The notes under the pieces are model-generated. The model saw only the letters and a list, made by a program, of their open reading frames with translations, was not told the origin of the DNA and made no database searches. A stretch of 64,000 nucleotides of DNA, taken from Miscanthus floridulus (taxonomy: Eukaryota; Streptophyta; Magnoliopsida; Poales; Poaceae). Below, in pieces: positions 46,481 through 57,780 of the stretch (positions are counted from its first letter, which is position 1; each line of letters begins with the position of its first letter). The position numbers were made by a program, and so were the translations under genes. Location of the stretch: contig NC_089581.1 of assembly GCF_019320115.1 (NCBI RefSeq), positions 10,727,707-10,791,706 on the forward strand. The letters are read 5' to 3'.

Positions 46481-47073
46481 TTAGTGGATTATTATTAGAG
46501 TGCAAAGATCAATGAATCAAAGGAAATTGGCGTTGTCTCCGTTTATATAACATATCACACACTTTGTGAAACATTCACATTCATGAGTAACATCTAATAA
46601 TGATTTTTTAGAAACATAAGGGAAAATGAAAAATAGAATAGAATTACAGAAGTTTGTAGTTATTTTAAGGTGTTTGTTCATAATTAAGTTATTTTCATGT
46701 TCATTTTAATTTAGCTCATGCCCTGAAAGAGAACTATCACTAGCATACTAACTTTCCCCGCTCTATCAACACTCTTGTCATTGATGCATGCCCTATTTTC
46801 ATTTGAAAAGTGAAATTTAAAAACTTCGGATGAACAATTAGCCAAATTATATGAATGTTTAATTTAGTTTACTGAAATTGCACTAAAATCTGTGTTCAAA
46901 ATAAGAATTTTAACTCAATAACCGATACCATACAGCAAAATAAATTAGAAAGTAAATATATTCTTGAAGACTTTTTTCTGAAAAAAAGTAAGTTTATTAA
47001 AAAATGAATGGAGCCACCATGCATGGAGGGGTACTACTCGCTCTATTGTCAGTAATGTCTTTCACGCTAGCTC
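46481..47073. other. Module DNA with Stowaway-like relic and split class A promoter
   Basis: 46790-46970 matches the relic upstream of the other class A promoters. 46990-47073 (GAGCCACCATGCATGGAGGGGTA, then CTTTCACGCTAGCTC) is the first half of a class A promoter that continues at 52459 after the Copia element. Confidence 0.6.
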
Positions 47074-47553
47074 TGTTAGCTAATCTATTGTTATCTTGTG
47101 TGAACACGGCAAGGGAAGGCGGCGCCAAAAAGGTCTCCTGTTGTGATACTGTAGCCGCTGCAGGTGTAGGCGCCGCACGGCTCACCTGCAGCACTGTAGC
47201 CATGCAGTGGCCGGCGCAGAGTCAGCCATGTATGTTATCTAGTTACTGTTACAGCACGTGGGCTGTACTAGGACTAGATAGATAGAGTTGTATAAATAGA
47301 CTACCACGACAACTCAGTAAAGAGAGTTTAGATTTGTCATCACACAGACAAAGCTTCGGCCAACGCTGGTGTCTTGTATTGTGCGTGCTTGCTCTGTTCT
47401 CCCTTCTTCTTCTAGCTCTGGTCGTAGTGCGTGGCACGAACAATGTCTACTCGTGGTCGGCACGGCTAGTGGGTGCTCGGCAACACTAGCGGGTGCTCGG
47501 CAAGATTGGCTGAGTGGTTCACTCGCCTGAGCCGTTGATCCTGTGGGTCAACA
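47074..47553 (+). repeat. 5' LTR of the Copia element
   Basis: Contains TATAAATAG at about 47291-47299. Most differences from the 3' LTR are C/T or G/A. Confidence 0.92.
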
Positions 47554-47554
47554 A

Positions 47555-47567
47555 GTGTTATCAGAGC
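47555..47567 (+). other. Primer binding site of the Copia element
   Basis: GTGTTATCAGAGC, a one-base variant of the TGGTATCAGAGC site complementary to initiator methionine tRNA in plant Copia elements. Confidence 0.75.
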
Positions 47568-47595
47568 CATACGAGTGCCGTCGACATTCTAACCA

Positions 47596-50500
47596 ATGGC
47601 GATGATGGGCGGTTCTGAGTTGGGCGACAGTAGTGGCACTGTTGTGGCTGTTCAGCCACGAGGGGTGGTCGTTGTTCGCACGGTGCGGGAGGTCAGCGGC
47701 ACCAGTTGGCCGACGCTGACTCGCACCAACTATGGAGAGTGGTCGGTGACCATAAAAGTCAAGCTCAGAGCCCGACGACTCTGGAATGCAGTTGACAAGG
47801 GCACCGACAATGAGGAGGATGACATGTCAGCGTTGGAGGCTATCCTCGCTGCTGTACCGGCGGAGTATAGGGAGCCGTTGGGGATGAAGAGCTCAGCTAA
47901 GGAGGCGTGGGAGGCTATTGCGGCGATGCACGTCGGTTCCGACCGCGCAAAGAAGGCGACGGCCCAGCTTCTGAAGAAGGAGTACGCTATCCTCAAGTTC
48001 AAGGATGGTGAAATGGTGGAGGACTTCTCCCTCCGTCTACAGATGCTCATCAGCAAGCTGAAGAGCCATGGCGTCACCATCGACGAAGAGGAGGCGGTCT
48101 CCAAGTACCTCCATTCCGTTCCGGCAAAGTACATCCAGATCGCTCTCTCCATAGAGACAATGCTGGACTTGTCCACCCTCACCATTGAGAATGTGACAGG
48201 CCATCTGCGGGCGGTGGACAAGCGCCTGGAGCAGGCGACAACAACAAAGGACAGCGGGAAGATGGGTCATTGGGCACGAGAGTGCCCAAATCGCAAGCAG
48301 GAGAAGAAGGTTGAAGCTCACCTGGCGCGAGCCGATGATGAGGATGAGGCCACTATCCTAATGGCGATGTTCTGTGCACTGCGTGACGTCGAGGCCGAGG
48401 GGAAGAAAGAGGCGACGGCGGTGGAAGGACCTGGGAGGGCCCTGAAGACCGTCAACCTCGACGAACCATGCGCCCAAGTTCACCTTGGGCGTGTGGGCGC
48501 CGACCAGGAGCAGCGATGGTATCTGGACTCTGGTGCCAGCAACCACATGACGGGCTCCAAGGAATCCTTCTCCGAGCTCGACAACGATGTTACCGGTACG
48601 GTGAAGTTTGGTGACGGCTCAAGGGTGGCTATCCAAGGGCGCGACACCTTCATCTTCAGATGCCAGAATGGGGAGCACCACGCGCTAACAGATGTATACT
48701 ATATCCCGTAGCTGCGTTCCAGCATCATCAGCATTGGTCAGCTAGATGAGCGCGGTAGCAAAGTACTTATCAAGGACGGCGTCCTTAGGATCAGGGAACA
48801 GGAGCAGCGACTTCTTGACAAGGTGAAGAGGTCCCTGGACCGGTTGTACCTGCTCGACCTGAAGGTAGAGCAGCCGGTGTGCCTAGCGGCAAGGCACTCT
48901 GAGGAACCGTGGATGTGGCATGCCTGGTTCGGACATCTCAGCTTCTATGTGCTTGGTCGGCTGGAGAAGATGGTCCGAGGACTACCCCACATCAAGCACG
49001 GAGGCGAGCTGTGTGACAGCTACCTGGCCGGGAAGTAGAGGAGGCTACCTTTCCCAAAGACGGCCAAGTATCGTGTGGAGGAAGCTCTCGAGCTCGTTCA
49101 CGGCGACCTCTGCGGGCCGATCACGCTTGCTACATGTGGTGGTCGGTGGTACTTCCTCCTGCTCATGGAGGATTGCAGTCGCTACATGTGGCTGCAACTC
49201 CTGACAAGCAAGGATGAAGCGGCGGCGATGATCAAGAAGTTCAAGACACGCGTAGAGGACGAGAGCGGCAAGAAGCTCCACATGCTGAGGACTGATCGCG
49301 GTGGTGAATTCACTTCGGTGGAGTTTGCTATGTACTACGCGGATAAGGGTGTGGGGCAACACCACACCGCACCGTACTCGCCACAACAGAATGGCATGGT
49401 GGAGAGGCGAAACCAGACGGTGGTCGACATGGCCTGATCCATGATGAAGCCCAAAGGCATGTCGACAAAGTTCTGGAGAAAGGCGGTGACCACGGCGGTG
49501 TTCATCCTCAACCGCGCTCCGACCAAGGCCCTAACGGGCAAGACGTCGTTCGAAGCTTGGTACGGGTGCAAGCCAAACATGTCATTCCTCCGGACATTCG
49601 GTTGCATCGGGCACATCAGGAAGACGAAGCCAAACCTCACCAAGCTAGAGGACAGGAGCACACCGATGGTGTTCCTGGGCTACGCGGAGGGTACCAAGGC
49701 GTACCAGCTCTACGACCCACGTGGAGACAAAGTGCTTGCCTCGCGCGACGTTGTGTTCGACGAGGAGGCGGCTTGGGACTAGAGCAGTCCGTGCACGGGG
49801 GAAGCTGACGGCTTCACCAACACCTTCGTTGTCGAGCACTTGGTCATCCATGGTGGTGGAGACGCTGCGGAACAGGTGCCGAGCACTCCGAGAGGAGCGC
49901 CGAGCACTCTAGTGGTAGAGTCGAGCACTCCTGGGGCAGTGCCGAGCACTTCAGGAGGGATGCTGAGCACTCCAAGAGGAGTGTCGTGCACTTCTGGAGA
50001 GATGCCGAGCACGCCAGGAGTGGTGCCGGGAGGTTCTGCTGTGGTGGCGACCACTCCAGGACGGGTGCCGAGCACTCCCGTGGCGGAGCCAAGACGTCTT
50101 GCTATGGTGCCGACCACTCCAAGACTGAGGCTAGGCACTCCTACGGTGTGGCCGAACACTGCAGGAGTAATGACGAGATGTCCAGAAGCAGTGCCGAGCA
50201 CTTCAGGTGCTATGCCAGGCACTCCGGTGGAACAGGGAGCTCCATCGACGCCGATCGAGTTTGCCTCACCTCCAAGTGACATCACTGAGTTCATGGACGC
50301 CTACCATGAAGGTGAGGAGGTGCTGTTCCGCAGGCTGGACGACATCGTTGGTGGCACAGGTCCCTCAGGTCTGGCGGGTAGGCTACTCAATGACGCAGAG
50401 CTGCTACTCGTCAGCGTAGAGGAACCACCCACGTTCGCGCTAGCCGAGCGCGATGGAAACTGGCGACGGGCGATGCTGGAGGAGATGAAGGCGATCGAAG

Positions 50501-51903
50501 AAAACGAGACTTGGCACCTCGTCGATCCACCTCCAGGATGCCGTCCGATCAGCCTGAAGTGGGTGCACAAGGTCAAAAGGGACGAGCTCGGCGCCATTGT
50601 CAAGCATAAGGCGCGCCTCATCGCCCGAGGCTTTGTTCAGCGTGAGGGCATCGACTTCGAGGAAGTCTTTGCACCAGTAGCGTGCATGGAGTCGGTTCGT
50701 TTGCTACTAGCCTTGGCAGCAGCAAAGGACTGGCGCGTCCATCATTTGGACGTTAAATCGGCCTTCCTCAACGGTGAGCTAGCGGAAATGGTCTTCGTCA
50801 GGCAACCTCCAGGGTTCGCTGTCAAGGAAGAGGAGCATAGGGTGCTCCGACTACGCAAGGCGCTCTATGGGCCGCAGCAAGCCCCACGAGCATGGAACGC
50901 CAAGCTTGATGCCACGCTGGGCGAGCTTGGGTTTCAAAGGTGCGCAACCGAGCACGCGCTCTACACGCGACGATGGGGGAAGGAGGAGCTCGTGGTTGGC
51001 GTGTATGTGGATGACATAATCGTCACCGGCGTGCGCACGGAGGACATCAACAGCTTCAAGCGCGAGATGGCGGCTCGTTTTCGAAAGAGCGATCTAGGTG
51101 CACTCTCCTACTACCTCGGCATCGAGGTGAGACAGGGGAATGAGGAACTCAGGCTCGGTCAGAGCGCGTATGCCTCCAAGCTGTTGGAGAGGAGCAGCAT
51201 GGTGGAGTGCAAGCCATGCGTGACTCTGATGGAGGAGCGGCTGAAACTGACGAAGGCCAGTACCGCGGCGAAAGTGGATGCAACACTCTACAGGAGCATC
51301 GTCGGCGGTCTGCGCTACCTAGTCCACACGAGGCTGGACATTGCGTTCGCCGTGGGCTACGTCAGTCGCTTCATGGAGGATCCCAGAGAGGATTACTGGG
51401 CTGCGGTAAAGCGGCTACTGCGCTATGTCAAAGGGACGGTGAATCATGGGATCATCTTCCCAAAGACCGGCGGGAGTAGGCTGCAGCTCACGGTGTTCAG
51501 TGATGCAGAAATGGCGGGGGACATCGACGGATGATGGAGCACCTCTGGCGTGCTCGTCTTCCTCGGGTAGTTGCCACCACAGCTGTCGCTGAAACAGAAG
51601 GTGGTGGCGCTATCTACGTGCGAGGCAGGGTACGTAGCAGCAGCCACAGCGGCGTGCCAAGTTGTGTGGCTACGCCGGCTGCTGGGCGAGCTGACCGGTG
51701 TGGAAGCTCACCCACCAGCACTGATGGTGGACAACCAGCCCGCCATCGCCCTCGCGAAGAATCCGGTTCTGCACGACCGGAGTAAACACATCGACGTGAA
51801 GTTCCACTTCCTCAGGGACTGTGTTGATGGAGGGCAGATCGTCATCGAGTTCGTCGAAACTGGTCGGCAACTCGTGGACATCCTCACCAAGCCGCTCGGA
51901 TGA
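47596..51903 (+). pseudogene. Copia gag-pol polyprotein with in-frame stops
   Basis: 1436 codons in one uninterrupted frame. In order: gag with LTRTNYGEWSVTIKVKLRAR near residue 36; a zinc knuckle lacking its first two Cys (GHWARECPNRK); protease WYLDSGASNHMTG; integrase HHCC (WHAWFGHLS, with the last Cys replaced: CDSY), then GDLCGPIT, TDRGGEF and PQQNGMVERRN; a Pro/Ser/Thr repeat linker; RT with HHLDVKSAFLNGEL and YVDDIIVTG; RNase H with STCEAGYVA (usually CEAEY) and DRSKHIDVKFHFLRD. Stops lie at 48709, 49036, 49435, 49780, 51532 and about 51568. There are no frameshifts. Most stops fit C-to-T or G-to-A change. Confidence 0.92.
49858..50240 (+). repeat. Degenerate repeat in the Copia integrase-RT linker
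   Basis: About 16 copies of a 24-bp unit around CCGAGCACTCC, each encoding a VPSTPGG-like octapeptide, between the integrase C-terminus and RT. The frame is kept through all copies. Plant Copia linkers are often low in complexity, but this regular array is unusual. Confidence 0.8.
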
Positions 51904-51978
51904 CTTCGACTCACGGAGCTGAAGGAGATGATCGGCATGGAAGGGGTACAAGGGTTAGCAGTAGGATTAGGAAAAGAT

Positions 51979-52458
51979 TGTTAGCTAATCTACTGTTACC
52001 TTGTGTGAACATTGTAAGGGAAGGCGGCGCCGAAAAGGCCCCCTGCTGTGATACTGTAAGCGCTGCAGGTGCAGGCGTCGCACGGCTCACCTACAGCACT
52101 GTAGCCATACAGTGGCCGGCGCAGAGTCAGCCCTGTATGTTATTTAGTTACTGTTACAGTATGTGGGCTGTACTAGGACTAGATAGATAGAGTTGTATAA
52201 ATAGACTATCACGGCAACTCAGTAAAGAGAGTTCAGATTTGCCATCACACAGACAGGGCTTCGGCCAACGCTGGTGTCTTGTATTGTGCGTGCTTGCTCT
52301 GTTCTCCCTTCTTCTTCTAGCTCTGGTCGTAGTGCGTGGCACGGACAACGCCTACTCGTGGTCGGCACGGCTAGTGGGTGCTCGACAACACTAGCGGGTG
52401 CTCGGCAAGATCGTCTGAGTGGTTCACTCGCCTGAGCCGGTGATCCTGTGGGCCAACA
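51979..52458 (+). repeat. 3' LTR of the Copia element
   Basis: Same length as the 5' LTR. TATAAATAG at about 52196-52204. Confidence 0.92.
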
Positions 52459-52541
52459 AGCTCTACCTTAAAAAAGGGCGCAACCATTTCTTCCCATTTT
52501 AGTTTATTATTCACTCCATTCATCCTGCAGTAGTTTTCTTT
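52459..52541 (+). promoter_or_regulatory. Class A PHAS promoter, right half, next to the Copia 3' LTR
   Basis: AGCTCTACCTTAAAAAAGG, TTATTATTCACTCCATTCATCCTGCAG and the following TATA continue the block cut at 47073. Removing the Copia element and one TSD restores GCTAGCTCTACCT, as at 23442. Confidence 0.6.
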
Positions 52542-52720
52542 CTATATATACAACATTGAAGTTCATTGGGTCAGTATGCCTGTCTCGACAATGAGGCCAC
52601 ATCTATCAGATGTATGAGAGGAATGTATATATGTTTAGATTTGGAATGAGCGGAATCAGGAAGAAAAAAATATGAGAGAGCGGAGCAAAGTCCGAGCTGC
52701 CATTGAAGGAGATGAGAACA
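52542..52720 (+). ncRNA. Candidate 21-PHAS precursor, class A (site 9)
   Basis: TATA CTATATATAC at 52542-52551; site GGAATGAGCGGAATCAGGAA at 52643-52662, 17 of 20 positions of the consensus. The leader contains CACATCTATCAGATGTATGAGAGG. Similarity to other class A copies drops soon after the site. Expected cleavage between 52652 and 52653. Confidence 0.62.
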
Positions 52721-52885
52721 CACGGTTCTTTCATGCCTGCTATATACAGTGTTCCCGGGTTAACAAGATTCAGATCCTAGAACACGAAGGATTGGAGATA
52801 TCTAGACATGAGCAGGAGAGGCTAACATGATTTGCCCCTTGTGAGTTGCTGAGTGCCCCTTGTATATAAATACAGTATATCAGCA

Positions 52886-53480
52886 TATCATGTTAGCCTC
52901 CAGTGTGAGTTGCTGAGTGACCCTTGTATATAGATGGCCACGAGAATGTGCAACATATTTTGTCTTCCCACCAACTCGATCATAGCTAGATATTTTGACA
53001 GTAGAGCGGCAACGACCAGCTTGCATTGTGCAATCTCTTGTCGTAGCACATCCCCAGGAAAGAGAGTCCATATATATGATATAAACAAACAAGTCAAGAT
53101 TACTAGCTAGCAAAAACGCTCATGAGCAGTTAGGTTACCACAAGAACACACATGCATACTCGTTTCCATGTCCTATAATTCCTGGGTATGCTGTGCTAGC
53201 CATGGTGTGCGCATCTCTTTGGGAGTGAGGGGCATCAGGACAACGAAAAGCACATCATCATTTCCATGGCGCCATCTGTAGGTGTGTCAGATGGTTCATG
53301 CGTGGCTGCAACTTGGTCCACAGACCACAGCTTGTGCAAGAGCTGCTCAGTGCACGTGGTCCGAGCTGTCCTCCCTGACCTCCTCCTCTGCACGTGGTAG
53401 ATGGCGCTTTCAATCCAATGGAGAACGGGAGGGTGCACTCCTCATTCAGATAATTTGTAAGTTGTACACCAGATAGATTA
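52886..53480 (+). ncRNA. Candidate 21-PHAS precursor, class B (site 10)
   Basis: Site GGAGTGAGGGGCATCAGGAC at 53222-53241, 16 of 20 positions; every base of the 3' half except the last fits. AGCCTCCAGTGTGAG, GGCCACGAGAATGTGCAAC and CTTCCCACCAACTC upstream match the copies at 32060 and 60940. The TATA position is changed here (TCATGTTAG), so promoter activity is uncertain. Confidence 0.55.
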
Positions 53481-53715
53481 GCATGTGCTGTGAGATTTGA
53501 CTTTTGACGAATTTTAATTGTACACAAGGTTACATTTATAAATTTTATTTGATCATGATAAACTTTATAAACTGCCAAATTAAATAGGTTAACATACACC
53601 TTGGAAGGAGAAGGAAAATGGCCACAACAATCAAGTAGGGCTTTATTTGTAATCTTCTATAGTACTAAGGGAGCTTTGCATTACTCAGAAGCTGACTGTT
53701 CATCAGCAACAATTA

Positions 53716-54203
53716 GAGCAAGGCTAATAATACAGCCGGCTTGCTGGCTGTAAGGTTCCTTGCAGCTTTCTCTCAGCCCATTCATACAGTATTTAGCTCT
53801 TTACCGTTAATACATGGCCCACTTGTCTCTCTCACAGACTTTCTTGGTTCTTGTGCCCAAACCGGCTGTAGCTTAGAGCAAGTATAATAGTAGGCTGTAA
53901 GCCGACTAAATGCTGAGGTGGAGGAGAGAGGGGAGGAGAGAGAGGAGAAGCGGGCTGTAAGCTTACAGCCGGCTTGGGCACAAGAACCAAGAAAGTCTGT
54001 GAGAGAGACAAGTGGGCCATGTATTAACTGTAAAGAGCTAACTACTGTATGAGTGGGCTGAGAGAAGGCTGAAAAGAACCTTACAGTCAGGAAGCCAGCT
54101 ATATTATTAGCCTTGCTCTTACAGCCCACTTCTCCTCTCTCTCCTCCCCTCTCTCCTTCACCTCAGTATTTAGTCGGCTTACAGCCTGCTATTATATTTG
54201 CTC
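53716..54203 (+). mobile_element. Tourist-like MITE interrupted by a second copy of itself
   Basis: It starts GAGCAAGGCTAATAATA and ends TATTATATTTGCTC, with TTA target duplications at 53713-53715 and 54204-54206. TTA duplications fit PIF/Harbinger (Tourist) MITEs. After the nested copy at 53876-54118 is removed, the rest matches the copy at 62821. Confidence 0.8.
53876..54118 (-). mobile_element. Nested Tourist-like MITE in opposite orientation (243 bp)
   Basis: Starts GAGCAAGTATAATAGTAGG and ends ATTATTAGCCTTGCTC, with TTA duplications at 53873-53875 and 54119-54121. Being inverted within the first copy, it makes long overlapping inverted repeats (about 160 bp and 85 bp arms). Confidence 0.82.
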
Positions 54204-54206
54204 TTA

Positions 54207-54990
54207 TAGTTATGTGTTCTGGAAGGGAGATCAAAGACGTCTCTAACCCTTCCACACACTCGCACCCTATGGCGCCTGCTAATTCATGTGAGTAACCAGG
54301 CAAACTGGAAGCCGCAAAAAATTGCATTGTTTTTTTTTTTCTGGTTATGCAAGTTATGTAAAATTTTAGTTCGCAAAAAAAAAAAAGTTGCTTACATTTT
54401 TTTAACTGTGCCCTCGACACTTCCAAAAACCATGCAGCTTGCTTCTCGCTACTCTCAGGGCTCCAAGAATCATCGAGGCAGTGCAAGGTTCTGCTAATTG
54501 TAGTATATGAACATAAACAAACCAGATCGGAGTTTAGCAAAGTATATTGGCTAATCTATGTCTATTTTAACTGTTTGCGTTTTTATTTCACATTTTGATC
54601 CATAGATTCTATCCCATGTTTGCATATCAGTGTATTGTTGCTACATTTCATGATATTGACATTGTTCTAGTTTTTTTCACAGCTAACCTTAGCTAGCAAC
54701 GCACAGTTTTTCCCTTTTTTATAGGTTTTTATTTAAGCAAGAGTGCATACCCACACAAACGATGGTACATGGCCAGCACCTAGAAGATTTAATGCGAATG
54801 CTGGCCCCACATCAACATGTAATGGAGCATTTACAATTTCCAGCTCCCTATAGAAGTAGAGAATTTGCAAATGCACCTCATCCACAGGTGGGCACTAGCC
54901 TAACTAGCGGTACAACTCCACACATCCGCGTACTCAATATGTATTTTCTAGGCCATCACGCCATCCAGGTTCATCGATCACATAATCCCA
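54207..54990. repeat. Duplicated module block
   Basis: 54290-54610 aligns with 61690-61990 (GGAGCCGCAAAAATTGCAT-like start, ACACTTCCAAAAACC, GCTACTCTCAGGG, CCAAGAATCATC). 54735-54960 is the class C upstream block (AGTGCATACCCACACAAACG). No gene. Confidence 0.6.
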
Positions 54991-55260
54991 TATATATAGT
55001 AAGGAGCAACGAACTGGTCTTTAATTTGCACTCTCCATTCTCAATTAATTTAGCATGTTTGTTTCCTTTGTGAACCTTCCCTGCAAATAGCTTACAAGGA
55101 TTGAACCATGGAGAGCTGAAAGTGTGTAGCATGGGAATGGGCGGTGTTGGGAAAATGAATTCTAGAGCCCAACAAGCTCCGTGGGAAATGTTTTGAAGCT
55201 GCAAGCATGGATTACCACGCCAAGGGTTGAGACCTGAGATAACACAATCACAGGGATATG
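54991..55260 (+). ncRNA. Candidate 21-PHAS precursor, class C (site 11)
   Basis: TATA TATATATAG at 54991-54999 and site GGAATGGGCGGTGTTGGGAA at 55134-55153, close to the miR482-type target form and decoding GMGGVGK. The transcript start would be about 110 nt before the site. Downstream, GCTCCGTGGGAAATGTTTTG and CATGGATTACCAC are shared with the copy at 59489. Confidence 0.62.
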
Positions 55261-55959
55261 AAGATCGTTACAGATCTTGCAGTCCCTTTGGTGTTCGTTA
55301 CATCGACTGGGCTTCACTGAATGTGCCCTTGGCAAAACTGTTGCTACTTCTTTCAGATGTGCACATTGTGCCTAGCAAAAATGGATTTGCATGAAGTTTG
55401 CCAAAGGCTTTCTCATTCATAACAACAATTAAAACTATTTCGCTGTTCTACATTCTCCGTATGGATATGATGATAGCCTCGTGTGTGAATTCCACTGCTG
55501 CTGGTCCCGTGTGTGCTTGAATAAGATTATTAGATTAAGTATTATATTTACTTGAATTTATTGAGTCCACAGCGCTGGTTATCGAGTAAGTCTTCAAAAT
55601 AACCTTTACCAACATTAAAATATTTTCAGGCTATCACTACTCCCTCCACCCAAGACATAAGGCATATTTTGTTTTCAAAAGGCAAAATTTACACCTTTTG
55701 ATTGGAAATTATTCAAATTATCTGCATGTTTAATTTTAATATAATGTCAACTTTGTAATAATATTGAAAGTAAATTATAATTTATCTGTACTCTAGATGA
55801 CTTCTCTGAAAAAAAAACTTTTAACATTAATGCACGGAGCCACCAATCGAAGGGTACCTTTCTCCGATCCATCTATTGCCTTTTTATTTTCTAACCATAT
55901 ATAAAGGGCCTGGCCATTTCTTCTTTGTTTAAGTTATTATTCATTCCGTTCGCCCAACT
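55261..55959. repeat. Module DNA with Stowaway-like relic and class A promoter block
   Basis: 55650-55800 (CTCCCTCCACCCAAGACATAAGG...) and 55830-55950 (GCACGGAGCCACC, AAAGGGCCTGGCCATTTCTTC) match the same blocks at other modules. No gene. Confidence 0.5.
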
Positions 55960-56120
55960 AGTTATGTACATAGGTTTCGACATATAGCGCATATCTATAA
56001 GATGTATGACGTATGTAAGAAATATATTTGTTCTGTGTTAATTTGGCATTAGCAGTGCCAGGAAAACAAACATGACATCATGTTGACACTTGAGAAGATC
56101 ATCGGTCCAGTCCATGGTGC
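55960..56120 (+). ncRNA. Decayed class A PHAS-like locus (site 12)
   Basis: GGCATTAGCAGTGCCAGGAA at 56045-56064 takes the place of the class A site: ATATCTATAAGATGTATGACG upstream matches the leader. 12 of 20 positions fit the consensus. No clear TATA. Probably inactive. Confidence 0.35.
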
Positions 56121-57022
56121 GTATATAGGAAATTGCTGAGCCTGGGTTTGCTGTTGCAACTTGCAAGTCACTTGTGACTTGTGAGACTGCTGCTTAAGCC
56201 CTTGTACTACACATATGCTCACGTAGAGTGACTAGATGAGATCCTAAGCGCTCGTAAGTCATGAGTATATAACCACATCTTATATATGCTGCACGCACGA
56301 CACAAGTAATGGGTTTCTTCTTCTATATTTAGTTGCTCAAGTTACAATTCGACATGTTTTTGGAACTTCAGATATACCATATCCATTTGCATGTCTATCA
56401 CACTATTTCAGCAACTAATTTACTTCATTCGTATGAAGTGCTCCATAACCAAAGATTCCAATGATTTGAGCCCGACGAAGATAGAAACACGCACCTAGCA
56501 TGCATTTTAAGTGAAATCTGAACGCACAGGCCATGGTGACCATTCATGCATGGATGAACACACACAGGATCAGATGCTTGAACATATATATACCGCCACA
56601 CATCTTTTCAGTTCTTCACACTGCCTGGCGTTTTTTTAATGTGTTTCCATCCTCTCTGACTTATCATTCCATCAATCTAGCTAGCTAGCTAGCTAGTTTC
56701 CCGCATGCCATCCCAATTTGTGACAAGCAGCTAAGATTTTAGGTTTAGCGAGTAGTTCTCCCTAATAATGAGTAGTACAATTTCAAGCTTGAGACATGTG
56801 CTCGCTTTAGTATGGAACATGCAACATGAGGAAGACAGACATGGCCATGTGCATATGCGTATCCTCTTGAATATTTGATATTACTGCCATAGTGTCACAT
56901 TTTTTTCATGAGCACACGTGACACGTACGATACTTGCACCATGGCTAATAATGTTGTGTGTTGATATAGCTATATACTGATGTACGTGCCCATGCAGACA
57001 GGCACGAAATCATTTCAATATG
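56121..57022. other. Non-coding module spacer
   Basis: Shares CATGTGAGCACTTTAG-like and GAGACATGGCC blocks with 31880-31960 and 60690-60790. Contains (CTAG)n-like GCTAGCTAGCTAGCTAG near 56681. No gene. Confidence 0.45.
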
Positions 57023-57780
57023 TCACTCACCACATATATAGCTAATATGTGTCCCTAGCTCTTTTCACATTTCTTCCACAACAATGAGCCAACGACGAGA
57101 TTGCGTGCAATAGGGTCTAGAACATCCATAGGAAAGAGAGTCCATATATGACTAAACATAAAAGATTACTAGATATAGTAGCTAGCGCTCATGAGCAGTT
57201 AGGCTACCACATGAAAGCATCCTCGTTGCCTTTGCAATTTGGCATGTGTGTGGATTAATAATGTGATAATATGTCGACATGGATCACCTTATTTGATTTG
57301 TCCACCTACCCGCTAATATAAAAACCTTAGCTTGTTCCCCTTCATCCACTTATAGAGAGGATTAATCGAACAAAACCCTAATAAGGTCACAGCTGATTAC
57401 TCTTATTAGCAGGACGGTGAAGCCGCTTATAGTTTGGGCTACATAGTGCGTCTCTTAATTTCATTTGGAGTGGCATCAGGACAACTAGTAGCCTAATGTG
57501 ACGGTCGTAACCATTGGTAAGGTGCGGCAGATGGTTCGCGTGTGGCCGCAATGGCAGTCCATCCTTCCATTCACGAGCAACAACGAAGTCATTCTCGGGC
57601 GTGCTGCTAAGAGCAGCAGCGGCATGGTCATTCGGGCATCCACGAGGGTTCACGACATGCTCGATGGGCCCAGGCGAGCTGCTCGATGGGCCCAGGCGAG
57701 CTCTACGTGTGCCTACAAGCAAGCAGGCTCCCCCGAGACGGGATTTTTTTTAATTTCCTAAATTATTTTCAGAGGTGGAT
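57023..57780 (+). ncRNA. Class B PHAS-like locus with a shortened site (site 13)
   Basis: GGAGTGGCATCAGGAC at 57468-57483 lacks four bases from the middle of the class B motif, so pairing across the cleavage position would be lost. Flanks are class B (GGCAGATGGTTCGCGTGTGG, CCGCAATGGCA). A direct repeat TCGATGGGCCCAGGCGAGCT occurs twice at 57661-57703. Confidence 0.45.

Larger units (their letters stand above)
47074..52458 (+). mobile_element. Ty1/Copia LTR retrotransposon, full length but inactivated
   Basis: 480-bp LTRs at 47074-47553 and 51979-52458, TG...CA ends, perfect 5-bp target duplication AGCTC (47069-47073 and 52459-52463), and a PBS with the TATCAGAGCC core just inside the 5' LTR. 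One frame runs gag, protease, integrase, RT, RNase H (integrase before RT, hence Copia). The LTRs differ at about 33 of 480 positions by eye, so the insertion is a few million years old by usual grass rates. Confidence 0.95.

Noticed and set aside
53716..54206. MIRNA hairpin precursor
   Set aside because: The inverted repeats are explained by two nested MITEs with TTA duplications; no conserved miRNA sequence was seen.
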